Of a stretch of 28,363 bases of DNA, positions 12,679 to 20,410 are shown one piece after another. Positions within the stretch are counted from its first letter, which is position 1. Each line of letters opens with the position of its first letter. The stretch spans positions 1 to 28,363 of IMG/VR virus record IMGVR_UViG_3300044617_000730; one strand, 5' to 3'. The position numbers were made by a program, and so were the translations under genes. The notes under the pieces are model-generated. The model was given only the letters and a program-made list of their open reading frames with translations, was not told where the DNA came from and made no database searches. The stretch comes from a virus.

Positions 12679-13454
12679 TATACTGGTTGATCCTGGGAGC
12701 AATTGCGTTTTGTATTTCCACGTCTTTGATGGCAGAAAATGAAGAGCCACGCAAAGAAGATTACAAGATAGCCCGCAGATATGGTTATTTAAAATCAGAT
12801 GTCTTTGAAGCCTACCGGCAAAAAAAATCAGAAGTAAATATTGATAAGCTCAATAAAGAAATAAAAAAGAAACTATCTGGCACTGACTTTGACAGGGCTA
12901 CATTGATAGAAGAAACGCTTGATAACCTCATTGGTAGGGCTGTCCTGGTTTTAAGTTATGAAGGTCACAATTCATTAGCCGATGATATTGGCTATGAATA
13001 CGAGCAATTTTACCGCTTCGCTTTGACAAAGCACCTGCTTGGCATCGATGAAATTGGAGACCACCCTCCAATGAACGAGTGGCTTGATAGTGTGCACAAA
13101 AGGATACACGATGCCATCGGCGATATGCTTTGCCAATATTTTAGATTTCACGATATCTACATTTTAAATCACGGCATCCCTGTTGTTTTTCGTCCTGGCC
13201 TCTATGATCTGAAAGATTACAAAGACCACTTTGCAGGCCATTTAATTTGGGGTTGGTGGTGGGAGCATCACGGAGTTGCTGGAGTTGTAGCCTTTTGGCT
13301 AGTTGACGGGGCTTGCATTGCTGGAAGTTACGGGCTAGGAGTCATAACTTTCGTTTGCACACCTATCGCCACGCTTGCTCAGAATGTAATGGACAAGCAC
13401 ATTGCGCCGCCACTCGCCGAAGCCATCTGGAAGAGAGCGCAAGAGGATAATTAA
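12669..13454 (+). CDS. Exported or membrane protein of unknown function (261 aa)
   Basis: The N-terminus is a signal peptide (residues 1-22, ending SLMA before ENEEP), so the protein leaves the cytoplasm through Sec. Residues about 25-100 are charged and helical, 110-190 are rich in aromatic residues and histidines, and a hydrophobic region near residues 205-240 (GVVAFWLVDGACIAG … GVITFVCTPIATLA) probably re-enters the membrane. No catalytic motif is recognised. In its position, at the end of an early-type transcript with its own promoter, a superinfection-exclusion or envelope role is possible but speculative. Its last 120 bases overlap the opposing LysR-like gene. Confidence 0.7.
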   Translation: MRLIYWLILGAIAFCISTSLMAENEEPRKEDYKIARRYGYLKSDVFEAYRQKKSEVNIDKLNKEIKKKLSGTDFDRATLIEETLDNLIGRAVLVLSYEGHNSLADDIGYEYEQFYRFALTKHLLGIDEIGDHPPMNEWLDSVHKRIHDAIGDMLCQYFRFHDIYILNHGIPVVFRPGLYDLKDYKDHFAGHLIWGWWWEHHGVAGVVAFWLVDGACIAGSYGLGVITFVCTPIATLAQNVMDKHIAPPLAEAIWKRAQEDN

Positions 13455-13682
13455 GGATTCCCTGGCCGCCATGGCAACTGGTAATCCATGGCTTGTAAGC
13501 CTAACGCCTCTGCCTATTCTGATAGTAATTGCAAAGCCTAAAAGCCTTCGCATCTTGCCAAGTCTTTGAGTTATGGCTGGCTGTGTTAGGTTTAATTTGT
13601 CACCAATTTCTGTGACAGAAATTTCATCTATCAACAAAGATAGAATCAACAAGTCATCAATATCTAGTCCTCGTAAAATCAT
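13335..13682 (-). CDS. LysR-type HTH-only DNA-binding protein (115 aa)
   Basis: Residues about 8-65 match the winged HTH of LysR regulators: a first helix (DDLLILSLLIDE), the HTH (VTEIGDKLNLTQPAITQRLGKMRRLLG, about 23-49, split helices) and the wing with RIGRGVRLTSHG. The usual 200-aa effector domain is absent, so this is either a minimal regulator or a truncated remnant. The C-terminal third lies antisense to the end of the exported protein gene over 120 bases, which makes that tail less certain. It could regulate the nearby promoters at 13691 and 13774, but no operator is identified. Confidence 0.65.
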   Translation of the reverse strand: MILRGLDIDDLLILSLLIDEISVTEIGDKLNLTQPAITQRLGKMRRLLGFAITIRIGRGVRLTSHGLPVAMAARESLIILLRSLPDGFGEWRRNVLVHYILSKRGDRCANESYDS

Positions 13683-13740
13683 AAATCACATGATATAATA
13701 ATTTGTTCATATTGAATACTCCGTTCATAGGTTTAACTGG

Positions 13741-13770
13741 AAGGCTTGGCATTTATGCTGGGCCTTTTGT
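13741..13770 (+). terminator. Rho-independent terminator-like hairpin 1
   Basis: AAGGC-TT-GGCA pairs with TGCT-GG-GCCTT (11 bp, three of them wobble pairs) around a TTTA loop, followed by TTGTTTG. It would end transcripts from the exported protein gene. Confidence 0.55.
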
Positions 13771-13773
13771 TTG

Positions 13774-13782
13774 TGATATAAT
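13774..13782 (+). promoter_or_regulatory. Extended -10 promoter before a short transcript
   Basis: TGATATAAT is a perfect extended -10 box. Its transcript would start near 13789 and meet a second terminator about 50 bases later, with no gene between. A similar TGATATAAT occurs at 13691-13699. Confidence 0.5.
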
Positions 13783-13802
13783 TAAAGTGCTGCGCTCCTC
13801 AT

Positions 13803-13842
13803 GGAAGGCTCACTTTAGTCTCTCGGTGGGCCTTTCATTTTT
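13803..13842 (+). terminator. Rho-independent terminator 2
   Basis: GGAAGGCTCAC (13803-13813) pairs with GTGGGCCTTTC (13826-13836) over 11 bp (two wobble pairs), followed by ATTTTTG. It overlaps the 3' end of the leftward nuclease gene. Its arms nearly repeat those of hairpin 1 (TGGAAGGCT and GGGCCTTT are shared). Confidence 0.75.
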
Positions 13843-14159
13843 GAGGCACTTGCAACAAATTCTCTGATTTCATCTTTAGACCTAAGCACTACGGCAATTG
13901 CGCCACTAAGATTTAGTTTAGCAATCCAGTCAACTTGCTCAGGTGATAACCTTCCCTTGTCAGTTTTTAACTCGATAGCAAAAAACTTGCCTGACGGTAA
14001 CACTCCGGCCAGGTCAGGAAAGCCTTTGATTGGGCTACATTTGCGGATCATTTTGCCGTTAATCGAATGCATCACTGGGCCATTTGGCACTCGCCAGTAA
14101 ACCAAACCAGACTGCTTTAAACAGGTGATAGCAAAGCTTAAAAGTTCAGCTTCTTTCAT
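13815..14159 (-). CDS. VRR-NUC domain nuclease
   Basis: From ATG 14159, with GAGG 8 bases before it, the protein is 114 aa. It carries the nuclease core of VRR-NUC proteins: a G.PD motif in GFPDLAG (D49), an E.K motif in AIELKTDKG (E63, K65), and a following helix with SPEQVDWI (Q75), then an ALVVL-like strand and an R.…EI. end. VRR-NUC enzymes are PD-(D/E)XK-type nucleases often acting on branched or unusual DNA, so it may serve recombination or packaging. A TTG five codons upstream is an alternative start. The gene stands alone after a strong terminator. Confidence 0.8.
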   Translation of the reverse strand: MKEAELLSFAITCLKQSGLVYWRVPNGPVMHSINGKMIRKCSPIKGFPDLAGVLPSGKFFAIELKTDKGRLSPEQVDWIAKLNLSGAIAVVLRSKDEIREFVASASKMKGPPRD

Positions 14160-14170
14160 TAATACCTCAA

Positions 14171-14201
14171 ACAAAAACGGGGGGCGGTTGTCGCTCCCCC
14201 G
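14171..14201 (-). terminator. Rho-independent terminator at the end of the late operon
   Basis: On the minus strand a GC-rich stem (CGGGGG-a-GCG pairing with CGCCCCCCG, 14201-14178) is followed by TTTTTGT. It lies about 20 bases after the last gene of the long leftward tail operon. Confidence 0.85.
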
Positions 14202-14220
14202 TACCTGGCGTCAGGACATT

Positions 14221-14547
14221 TTAAGCCCTAAGTTTTTGCGCCAGAGCGTATAACCTCAAGCAAAGATCAATGCCATCTTCAATGGCGTCTTCAATCTTAT
14301 CTTGGGGGATATCTAGCTCATCCTTAACCATTTGCGCCAATTCTGCAATGTCTTCTTGTGACAAATCAGAAACCTCTTCTGGGATCTCTCCAATGCCGTC
14401 AAGCGCAGATGGTACCTTGTAAAGAAGCGGCAACAATGCCAAGGCTTCTGACTTGCTAACTTTACCGTCTTCAGATACTTCGCCGATTGTGTTAGCTAAA
14501 GCACACACAAAAGATAAAACTTCTTTTAATTCCTTAGCCTCTGCCAT
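14221..14547 (-). CDS. Acidic helical phage protein (108 aa)
   Basis: This 108-aa protein is rich in E, D and L and is almost entirely helical. Residues about 22-36 (EVSEDGKVSKSEAL) look like a loop of EF-hand type but lack the full set of ligands. The last two thirds alternate acidic helices with short loops (QEDIAELAQMVKDEL, KIEDAIEDGIDLCLRL). It is the last gene of the late operon, next to the holin-like gene. I do not recognise a named family, though similar small acidic proteins are found at the ends of tail or lysis modules. Confidence 0.6.
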   Translation of the reverse strand: MAEAKELKEVLSFVCALANTIGEVSEDGKVSKSEALALLPLLYKVPSALDGIGEIPEEVSDLSQEDIAELAQMVKDELDIPQDKIEDAIEDGIDLCLRLYALAQKLRA

Positions 14548-14555
14548 GTCTCCCC

Positions 14556-14765
14556 CTATTTTTTCTTCTCTATGTCTCTAATTCTAAGTTCGTGATCTTT
14601 CATAACTTCATTAATCTGGCCTAACTTTGTACTTAATTCTTGGATAGTTCCGGCCATTGCTTGCAAGTTTTTGGACATATCACCTATGAATGATACACCA
14701 AGGCTAACTATGCCAATCACAAGCACGAGCATCAGATGATTTATATTTTCATGCAGTTGCTTCAT
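14556..14765 (-). CDS. Holin-like single-span protein with coiled-coil tail (69 aa)
   Basis: From ATG 14765 the protein is 69 aa: a short N-terminal helix, one transmembrane segment (residues about 11-28, LMLVLVIGIVSLGVSF) and a C-terminal coiled coil (about 33-69, with charged end RIRDIEKKK). The layout fits small holin or antiholin-type phage proteins, which form membrane lesions, or membrane-bound tail-end accessory proteins. An in-frame TTG at 14810 would add 15 residues but overlaps the lipoprotein gene. The endolysin is not adjacent, so the lysis role is an inference from topology and position. Confidence 0.5.
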   Translation of the reverse strand: MKQLHENINHLMLVLVIGIVSLGVSFIGDMSKNLQAMAGTIQELSTKLGQINEVMKDHELRIRDIEKKK

Positions 14766-14781
14766 GATTATAATTTTATCA

Positions 14782-15645
14782 CTAAATTTGACCAGCAACA
14801 AACGCCGCAAATAAAAAATCTACGCCATCATGTATCTTATTGGAATCACAAGGCTGCCAGTCTGAACCAGGATCACGCTGCCACAGGTACTCTTCGCATC
14901 GATCTTTTGTGGTAGGTAGCCTGTCAGACGGGAATAGTTTTTCATCTAGTAAAATGGCTATCGTTTCGTTCTGATTTCCATCTTTGTACTTGTGATACAA
15001 GGCTTTTATCAAAGCGTTATTAGGGCTTTCATTTTGATAAATTCTAAGCAGCTCATAATCAGCATCTGATATACCACCACGCATGATGCCACGGGTAAAA
15101 ATAGCAATGACATCCAAGTGCTTCTCAAAGCCAGCTTTTTTCTCTTGGCTTGGTACTGTTTCTGGCAGTACAGATAACCTTAAAATCATTTCCTGTAACA
15201 CCAAAACAAGGGGTGGAACTATATAAGTGCGTGACAGTGGGCCTCTTCCCATTACCCAGCCATTAGCTTGGCCATATTCCCAAATCCTGCGAAATGCTGG
15301 CTTGTCGCCTTTCTGATATAGGTAAGGCCAAAGCATGATAAACATATCTTTACTTATATCAGACTTTGATTGTCCAAGGTCATAGCACTGATGAGATTCA
15401 TTGCGATACCATCGACCAGGTTCACCCTCAGCTTTGTAGATATCAGCTTCAGAGCATCCGCCTGACATCTTGCAAAGAGATGTAAAGCCAAGCGAATCAC
15501 AGCCACCCTGATGCGCCCAGCCTGTATGCAGCTTCTTATATAATTCTGCCTTAGCCACAACAGCTTCATTTACTTGTTGCGGCTTTTTAGGCTCACGCTT
15601 TTGACATGAGCTGATGGCTAAAATTATAAAGATTAGTTTTAGCAT
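14782..15645 (-). CDS. Lipoprotein of unknown function (287 aa)
   Basis: The N-terminus MLKLIFIILAISSC is a short hydrophobic signal ending in a lipobox, with C14 as the lipidation site, so the protein is probably anchored to a Gram-negative membrane. Several further cysteines (near residues 49, 58, 64, 87, and two near the C-terminus) suggest disulphides after export. The first part holds a repeated G..C.S/SE pattern, and the middle is helical (residues about 140-230). The start overlaps the previous stop (TAATG). It sits between the receptor-binding genes and the holin-like gene. Possible roles are superinfection exclusion, shielding of the phage receptor or lysis; none is shown. Confidence 0.7.
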   Translation of the reverse strand: MLKLIFIILAISSCQKREPKKPQQVNEAVVAKAELYKKLHTGWAHQGGCDSLGFTSLCKMSGGCSEADIYKAEGEPGRWYRNESHQCYDLGQSKSDISKDMFIMLWPYLYQKGDKPAFRRIWEYGQANGWVMGRGPLSRTYIVPPLVLVLQEMILRLSVLPETVPSQEKKAGFEKHLDVIAIFTRGIMRGGISDADYELLRIYQNESPNNALIKALYHKYKDGNQNETIAILLDEKLFPSDRLPTTKDRCEEYLWQRDPGSDWQPCDSNKIHDGVDFLFAAFVAGQI

Positions 15646-16058
15646 TATGAAATTCTTATAGCCTGTATTCTTCCGCTCAAGTACATTGTTGTTCCAGAAT
15701 CAGGTGCCCGTGCTGTTAAATAAACATTTTGACCAGATGTTGAAATTACTCTAATCATCGACATTGAAAATGGCTGACTAATTGATGATACTGTGCCTAC
15801 TGTAGAAAAATCAGTATCTTCCGTTGCTGACGATGTTGATATTGTTAATGACACCCTGCTTCCAACTGTTGATCCTCCTCCTTGCCCGTTAAAAAATATC
15901 AACCAATTACCAGAAGTTAATAATAAAGTTGCAGCATTTACAGTTGATCCAGTTAAGTTTGTTACGTTTACAGTTGTTCTTGCTGTTAATTCCCCAACAT
16001 ATCCAGCCGGTATAGCACTCCCATCCCCCGCTGATTGTAATAATGCTTTCTGTGTCAT
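15645..16058 (-). CDS. Fibre tip / receptor-binding module protein (137 aa)
   Basis: This 137-aa protein is rich in T, S and G with regular beta strands and no cysteine. It starts with a short linker, then a GYVGELTARTT segment, a GNWLIFFNG strand, and ends TMYLSGRIQAIRIS. The same framework (G..GE … VNVT … G.W … FL … A.RI) is found in the last 130 residues of the preceding gene, which shows that this gene is a free copy of a fibre-tip module. Such domains form trimers at fibre tips and bind the host surface. A GGAGC site precedes ATG 16058. Confidence 0.7.
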   Translation of the reverse strand: MTQKALLQSAGDGSAIPAGYVGELTARTTVNVTNLTGSTVNAATLLLTSGNWLIFFNGQGGGSTVGSRVSLTISTSSATEDTDFSTVGTVSSISQPFSMSMIRVISTSGQNVYLTARAPDSGTTMYLSGRIQAIRIS

Positions 16059-16067
16059 GTTTGCTCC

Positions 16068-17441
16068 TTAGGCGATTCTTGTGGCAGACAAATGAAATCC
16101 TACTGTTGCCGTTACAGAATTAAGTCTGAAAAAATTAAGAAATATTGTTCTAGGTGAACTTGTGTAATATGCAAGCATTGGAGTAGATCCAACCTTGCCT
16201 GTTGTGCTTTGAGCAGCAAGACCAACATCATGTCCATTTGTAATTCCGGTCAATGTGTTACCGGTTCCACTTGCATCGCTTACAATCATAGACGTTATAG
16301 AATCGGCTCCAAGTGTTGACCCTATAAATCCCGACAAAATCCAAGTTCCTGCACCAATCTGTATGCTTGTGACATTTACTGTACCCGTAGATGCAGATAA
16401 TGATGTGCTGCCTTGTGATCTAACAACCTCCCCCAACATCCCAGTAACCGGAGCCACACCGTCTTTTGCACCTACGATATTCTTGGTTGAGATTGGGTAG
16501 CCTACTTGGGCACCGGAAGAGACTTTGCGGACACGCCATTTATAATTATCACTTCCTCCTAAAGTTGCCCAGCCACCTGCTGCAACTCCGGTAGACGCAC
16601 CAAATCCAGCAGAACCAAAAACAACATCACAAGAAGTAGAGGTTATATTGCTATCGTCTATAGCTATTCCAAGTGTTGTAGAATTTACTGGGCCAAGTCC
16701 TGTATTACCAATTGGCAACCATTGGCCACCCCATTTTATCTCTAATTGTAAAGAATCAGTTTCTAAAATTGGAGACTGAAACCAAACTCTTTTTATTTTA
16801 TTAGATGTGCTTACGTTTGGTATTCTTGCACCTGTTGGACCATAACCCTCATCTGTTGATTTGGTAGTAGAGTCAGCATTTGCTAAGTTGTTATTCCACC
16901 CATACTCCTCAACCGCTCTGTCTGCTAGAGTTGTGGTGCCGGAGGACCATTGCGAAATTGGTACGGTTATAGAAAGCGAAAAACTATCGTCAGCATTTGA
17001 TGGAACAACTGTATTGTCTAAATTTTGAGGGAGACCATTTCCAGTAACAATTGACCAGATTGCATTTTGTCCTTGATCGATTGATGGAACAGAGTTTACA
17101 AATTGATTTGCAGATCTATCATACCAAACAATAGAGCCAGGAGCTTGTCTTATCCCAGATCCAGCTGGTGGTATTTTTGATCCATCAACAGTATATCCTG
17201 TAGGCAATCCCCAATAAAAAACTCCAGATGATGTGCCTGTTGATCCCATTCTAGTTGATATAATTATTTGCATTGTATCGCCAACTCTGCGCCAAAAACC
17301 AGAGTTTGATGCATTAGTTCCAGATGAAGTAAAGTTTGTTAATATTGGCGTATAGCTTTGCCAAGCCGTAACAATAGGCACATCTACTGGAACCTCAGTA
17401 GTTACTTGCGTAGTTGTTGGTGTAAACGCTGACGATGACAT
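16068..17441 (-). CDS. Tail fibre / receptor-binding protein (457 aa)
   Basis: After a short N-terminal linker, residues about 27-90 show the tail-fibre pattern W.SYTP.….SGFWRRVGDTM..……W.LPTGYTVDGSKIP, common in phage fibres and adhesins. A beta-rich middle (about 150-325) follows, with WGGQWLPIG and KWRVRKVSSG segments. The C-terminal module (about 328-457) repeats as a separate gene at 15645-16058. The protein is likely trimeric and sits near the tail tip, where it recognises the host surface. GGAG precedes ATG 17441. It follows the S74 fibre by 1 base, so the two are translated together. Confidence 0.8.
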   Translation of the reverse strand: MSSSAFTPTTTQVTTEVPVDVPIVTAWQSYTPILTNFTSSGTNASNSGFWRRVGDTMQIIISTRMGSTGTSSGVFYWGLPTGYTVDGSKIPPAGSGIRQAPGSIVWYDRSANQFVNSVPSIDQGQNAIWSIVTGNGLPQNLDNTVVPSNADDSFSLSITVPISQWSSGTTTLADRAVEEYGWNNNLANADSTTKSTDEGYGPTGARIPNVSTSNKIKRVWFQSPILETDSLQLEIKWGGQWLPIGNTGLGPVNSTTLGIAIDDSNITSTSCDVVFGSAGFGASTGVAAGGWATLGGSDNYKWRVRKVSSGAQVGYPISTKNIVGAKDGVAPVTGMLGEVVRSQGSTSLSASTGTVNVTSIQIGAGTWILSGFIGSTLGADSITSMIVSDASGTGNTLTGITNGHDVGLAAQSTTGKVGSTPMLAYYTSSPRTIFLNFFRLNSVTATVGFHLSATRIA

Positions 17442-17442
17442 A

Positions 17443-20409
17443 TTAAACTCCTTTCAACGCAGCAATTTCTGCTTTTGCGGCGTCTAATTCTTCTTTTAAT
17501 TCTTGTATTGCCTTGACCATGACAGAACAAAGTGAGCCTAAATTCAAAGATTGAATTTGATCTGGGTCATCTTTTTGACCGATAACTGAGCTTGGTATAA
17601 TCTCTTGAAGCTCATGCGCTAAGAAACCTTCGTGGGTTTCTTCAGATGATTTAAACAATTCACCATAATCAGCCATTTTAAAAGTGACGGGTCTAAGTTG
17701 TGCAATTCTTTCTAGGGCTGGCTGTGACTGTGTTTCTACATCACGTTTAATTCTGTAATCAGATACATTTGCAAGAGTTACATCTACGCTATTGTCAATC
17801 CTTGCAATTACGTTTGGAGAAGTCCATTTAAAAGCAACAGCATTAGCTGATCCGGTTCCGCCAAGACCGATGTATGTTATTCCAGATACGTTTCTAAGCT
17901 CTATACCACCGGTGGTTATGCGCATTCGTTCGGATGGAGTTACTCCTGTTGTAAAAGTAATAGCATCTGATGAAGTCATATCAAGAAGGGCGGAGTTTGT
18001 TAGATTTTTTCTAATTTGTCCTGTTCCAGAAATAATATAACTTGTTGTTGATCTAATCTCCCCTTCAACAGTCAATGGTGCTGTTGGAGAACTTGTTCCA
18101 ATGCCAACACGTCCGGCGTCAGAAATAAACACGTTTGTTGCGCTATCAGCCGCATTTCTAACGCTTATTCCTGATGTTGTTTCTGGAACAACTTTATCAA
18201 ATTTTACATTGTTACTGCTAACAGTGAGGGGGAAACTTGCGCCAATAGCAGGAGCATTAAGAGCATAATTTATGACGCTTGTGCTACCTGATGATGCTGG
18301 CAATGTAACGCAAATCATGCCTGTGGTCGTGATATCGACTAAGAAACCAACGGGAGGTGTGTCACCTGTTGTCTGATAGCTTAGATTGTAATCACCTCCT
18401 GCGCCACTTAATGCAAACTTGGCAGATACATAAAATCTTCTAGCTGGAGATGAGCTAATAAATACCCAACCTGCAAGTTCTCCGGCTGTCATTCCAGCTA
18501 CGTTTTGAACGTTTGTAACTGCGCCTGAAGTTAAAGCTACTTCTGTCCTAGCGTTTACACCGCCAACAATAGACCCACGTTTAGGAGCTACATACAATGT
18601 TGTGGCACTAGAAGCCACGCCGACAGGAACAGAAACTTGTCCGATTACTGTTGGCTCTGTTGTAGTTAAAAGACCAGCAGTTGCGGCAGATAAGAAGTAA
18701 ACTTCTCCGGCAGTCAACCCTGTTAATCCTGTAACTTCTCCTGATAGCGTCAGCTCAAATGTATTTATATCTACAACTTTGCTCACAACACCTACAACTT
18801 CAGCCGCAGCCGCAGATGTGGCAATAGCTTTTGTATATGTAGAACCATTTAAATATAGAACATCTCCCTCATCAAAACCGTGGCCTGTTTGCGTTACTCT
18901 GTCGGTAGTGCCACCGCTTCCGATTTGACTTTCTAGTCCTGTGCTATCGATCGTATAAAGTTTGTTATCACTTTTAGCAAAAACTCTGATAGTTCCTGCA
19001 GATGCTTGGGCTGGAGTAGCTTCATGATTAAAAGCTTGAAAGTTATCAACTAAAGGCTCTACAAGTGTTTTGGCTGATAGGTTTTGCGTTGCTGTTGTTA
19101 AAACTACTTCGCCAGATGCGTTTGGCATTGTCGCCTGACGGTTGGCCGTCAAAGTTCCTGGCAATAGCTGCGTTTTAAATGTGTTTGTATCATTGTTTAA
19201 AGTTAGTCCTGATCCACCGTCTGATACAGGCTCCCTTTTGAACAAAATTTTTCCAGCGGCATCTGGCAAAATTAATAAATCTGGATTTGCCGCAGTTGTG
19301 CTAAGAGTGCTACCAGATAAGCTTGCGCTAATTGTTTTAAACTCTCCTGCATTTACAGTTGCGCTTGTTACTGAAACTAATGAATTTTTAAGCAGAGTTC
19401 CTGTTGTGTTGTTCCAAAGAGCAACGGCATCAACACTAGAGACCGCTGGGCCACCAACTCCTGAGCCTATAATTTGATCCGTAGTTGCTAGAGTTCCGCT
19501 AGTCGGCAATGTGACATTGGTTTCGCCTGTAGTTGTCAAAGTTACAGGATGATTGCCTACTCTGGTTATTGTGGCTGCGTCATTATTTGCAACGCCTGTT
19601 CCGCCTTTTGAAGGAGGCAATATGCCTGAAAGATTTGTAACAGATATATCATCAATAGCGGCTAAATTTTTCTCAGAGCCTAATGGGCCTGCGGCAAATT
19701 TGTTAGGGGCAGAATCTTTATAAATTAAAGAGCCATCAGTTCCATCTCTATAAACAGTAAAGCCAGCACCCTCGGAGCTAACATCTGAGCCGTCTTTATT
19801 GATGATTATATTTTTATCCTCAACCTCAAGGCTTTGGCTGTTTATGTATGTGGCAGTGCCTTCTACAAATAAACTACCAGGTATGGTTATAGCCGCTGAT
19901 GCGCCACCTAGCTGCAGTACATGAGGGCCAATATTTTCCGCAATTTTTAGTCCGCCAGCCGCCTCAACATCAAGTGCGCCATTGCGAATCTTTGTGCCAT
20001 CAAGAAAGCCATTTTTAATCGTCTTGTCTTGAAGCTCTTGAGCGCCTAGAGTTAGAACAATAGTGCCATTTGCATCAGGGAATGTATAGGTCCGGTCAGC
20101 GGTGCTGTTAAAATCAAGCAAGTTATCTGCGCCAGCGGAGCAACCAGTTAAATCAAAATTTACAGTTTTTGTATCATCAGTAGGATCTTGCTGCACAATT
20201 CCTGTGCGCCATGCGCCACCAACATACATTCTTGGGGCTTTTAGGGTAGTATTTAAGTAGATTGAGCCTTCGACAACATCATATAAAGCATCATAGGCAG
20301 CGTCATCGGCAAAGTATTCAAGCTGCTTTGTCTTCATTTCAAGGGATAAATCAACCGGCTCTGTTACTACTGTACCGTTTGCAAACCCTAGCTTTTTTAC
20401 TGTAGGCAT
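17443..20409 (-). CDS. Tail fibre with S74 self-cleaving intramolecular chaperone (988 aa)
   Basis: This is the largest structural protein in the window. The N-terminal part (about 1-130) should attach to the tail, with the repeating shaft made of T/S/G-rich beta segments and GTL..T turns (for example SKGGTGVANN near residue 270). At the C-terminus is a peptidase S74 intramolecular chaperone: SDYRIKRDV with the serine at about 883 and lysine at about 888, followed by ETHEGFLAHELQEIIP and a final coiled coil ending AALKGV. Known proteins of this family trimerise and then cut themselves at the serine, releasing the last part, here about 106 residues. The module order supports a tail spike or fibre. 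Confidence 0.9.
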   Translation of the reverse strand: MPTVKKLGFANGTVVTEPVDLSLEMKTKQLEYFADDAAYDALYDVVEGSIYLNTTLKAPRMYVGGAWRTGIVQQDPTDDTKTVNFDLTGCSAGADNLLDFNSTADRTYTFPDANGTIVLTLGAQELQDKTIKNGFLDGTKIRNGALDVEAAGGLKIAENIGPHVLQLGGASAAITIPGSLFVEGTATYINSQSLEVEDKNIIINKDGSDVSSEGAGFTVYRDGTDGSLIYKDSAPNKFAAGPLGSEKNLAAIDDISVTNLSGILPPSKGGTGVANNDAATITRVGNHPVTLTTTGETNVTLPTSGTLATTDQIIGSGVGGPAVSSVDAVALWNNTTGTLLKNSLVSVTSATVNAGEFKTISASLSGSTLSTTAANPDLLILPDAAGKILFKREPVSDGGSGLTLNNDTNTFKTQLLPGTLTANRQATMPNASGEVVLTTATQNLSAKTLVEPLVDNFQAFNHEATPAQASAGTIRVFAKSDNKLYTIDSTGLESQIGSGGTTDRVTQTGHGFDEGDVLYLNGSTYTKAIATSAAAAEVVGVVSKVVDINTFELTLSGEVTGLTGLTAGEVYFLSAATAGLLTTTEPTVIGQVSVPVGVASSATTLYVAPKRGSIVGGVNARTEVALTSGAVTNVQNVAGMTAGELAGWVFISSSPARRFYVSAKFALSGAGGDYNLSYQTTGDTPPVGFLVDITTTGMICVTLPASSGSTSVINYALNAPAIGASFPLTVSSNNVKFDKVVPETTSGISVRNAADSATNVFISDAGRVGIGTSSPTAPLTVEGEIRSTTSYIISGTGQIRKNLTNSALLDMTSSDAITFTTGVTPSERMRITTGGIELRNVSGITYIGLGGTGSANAVAFKWTSPNVIARIDNSVDVTLANVSDYRIKRDVETQSQPALERIAQLRPVTFKMADYGELFKSSEETHEGFLAHELQEIIPSSVIGQKDDPDQIQSLNLGSLCSVMVKAIQELKEELDAAKAEIAALKGV

Positions 20410-20410
20410 T

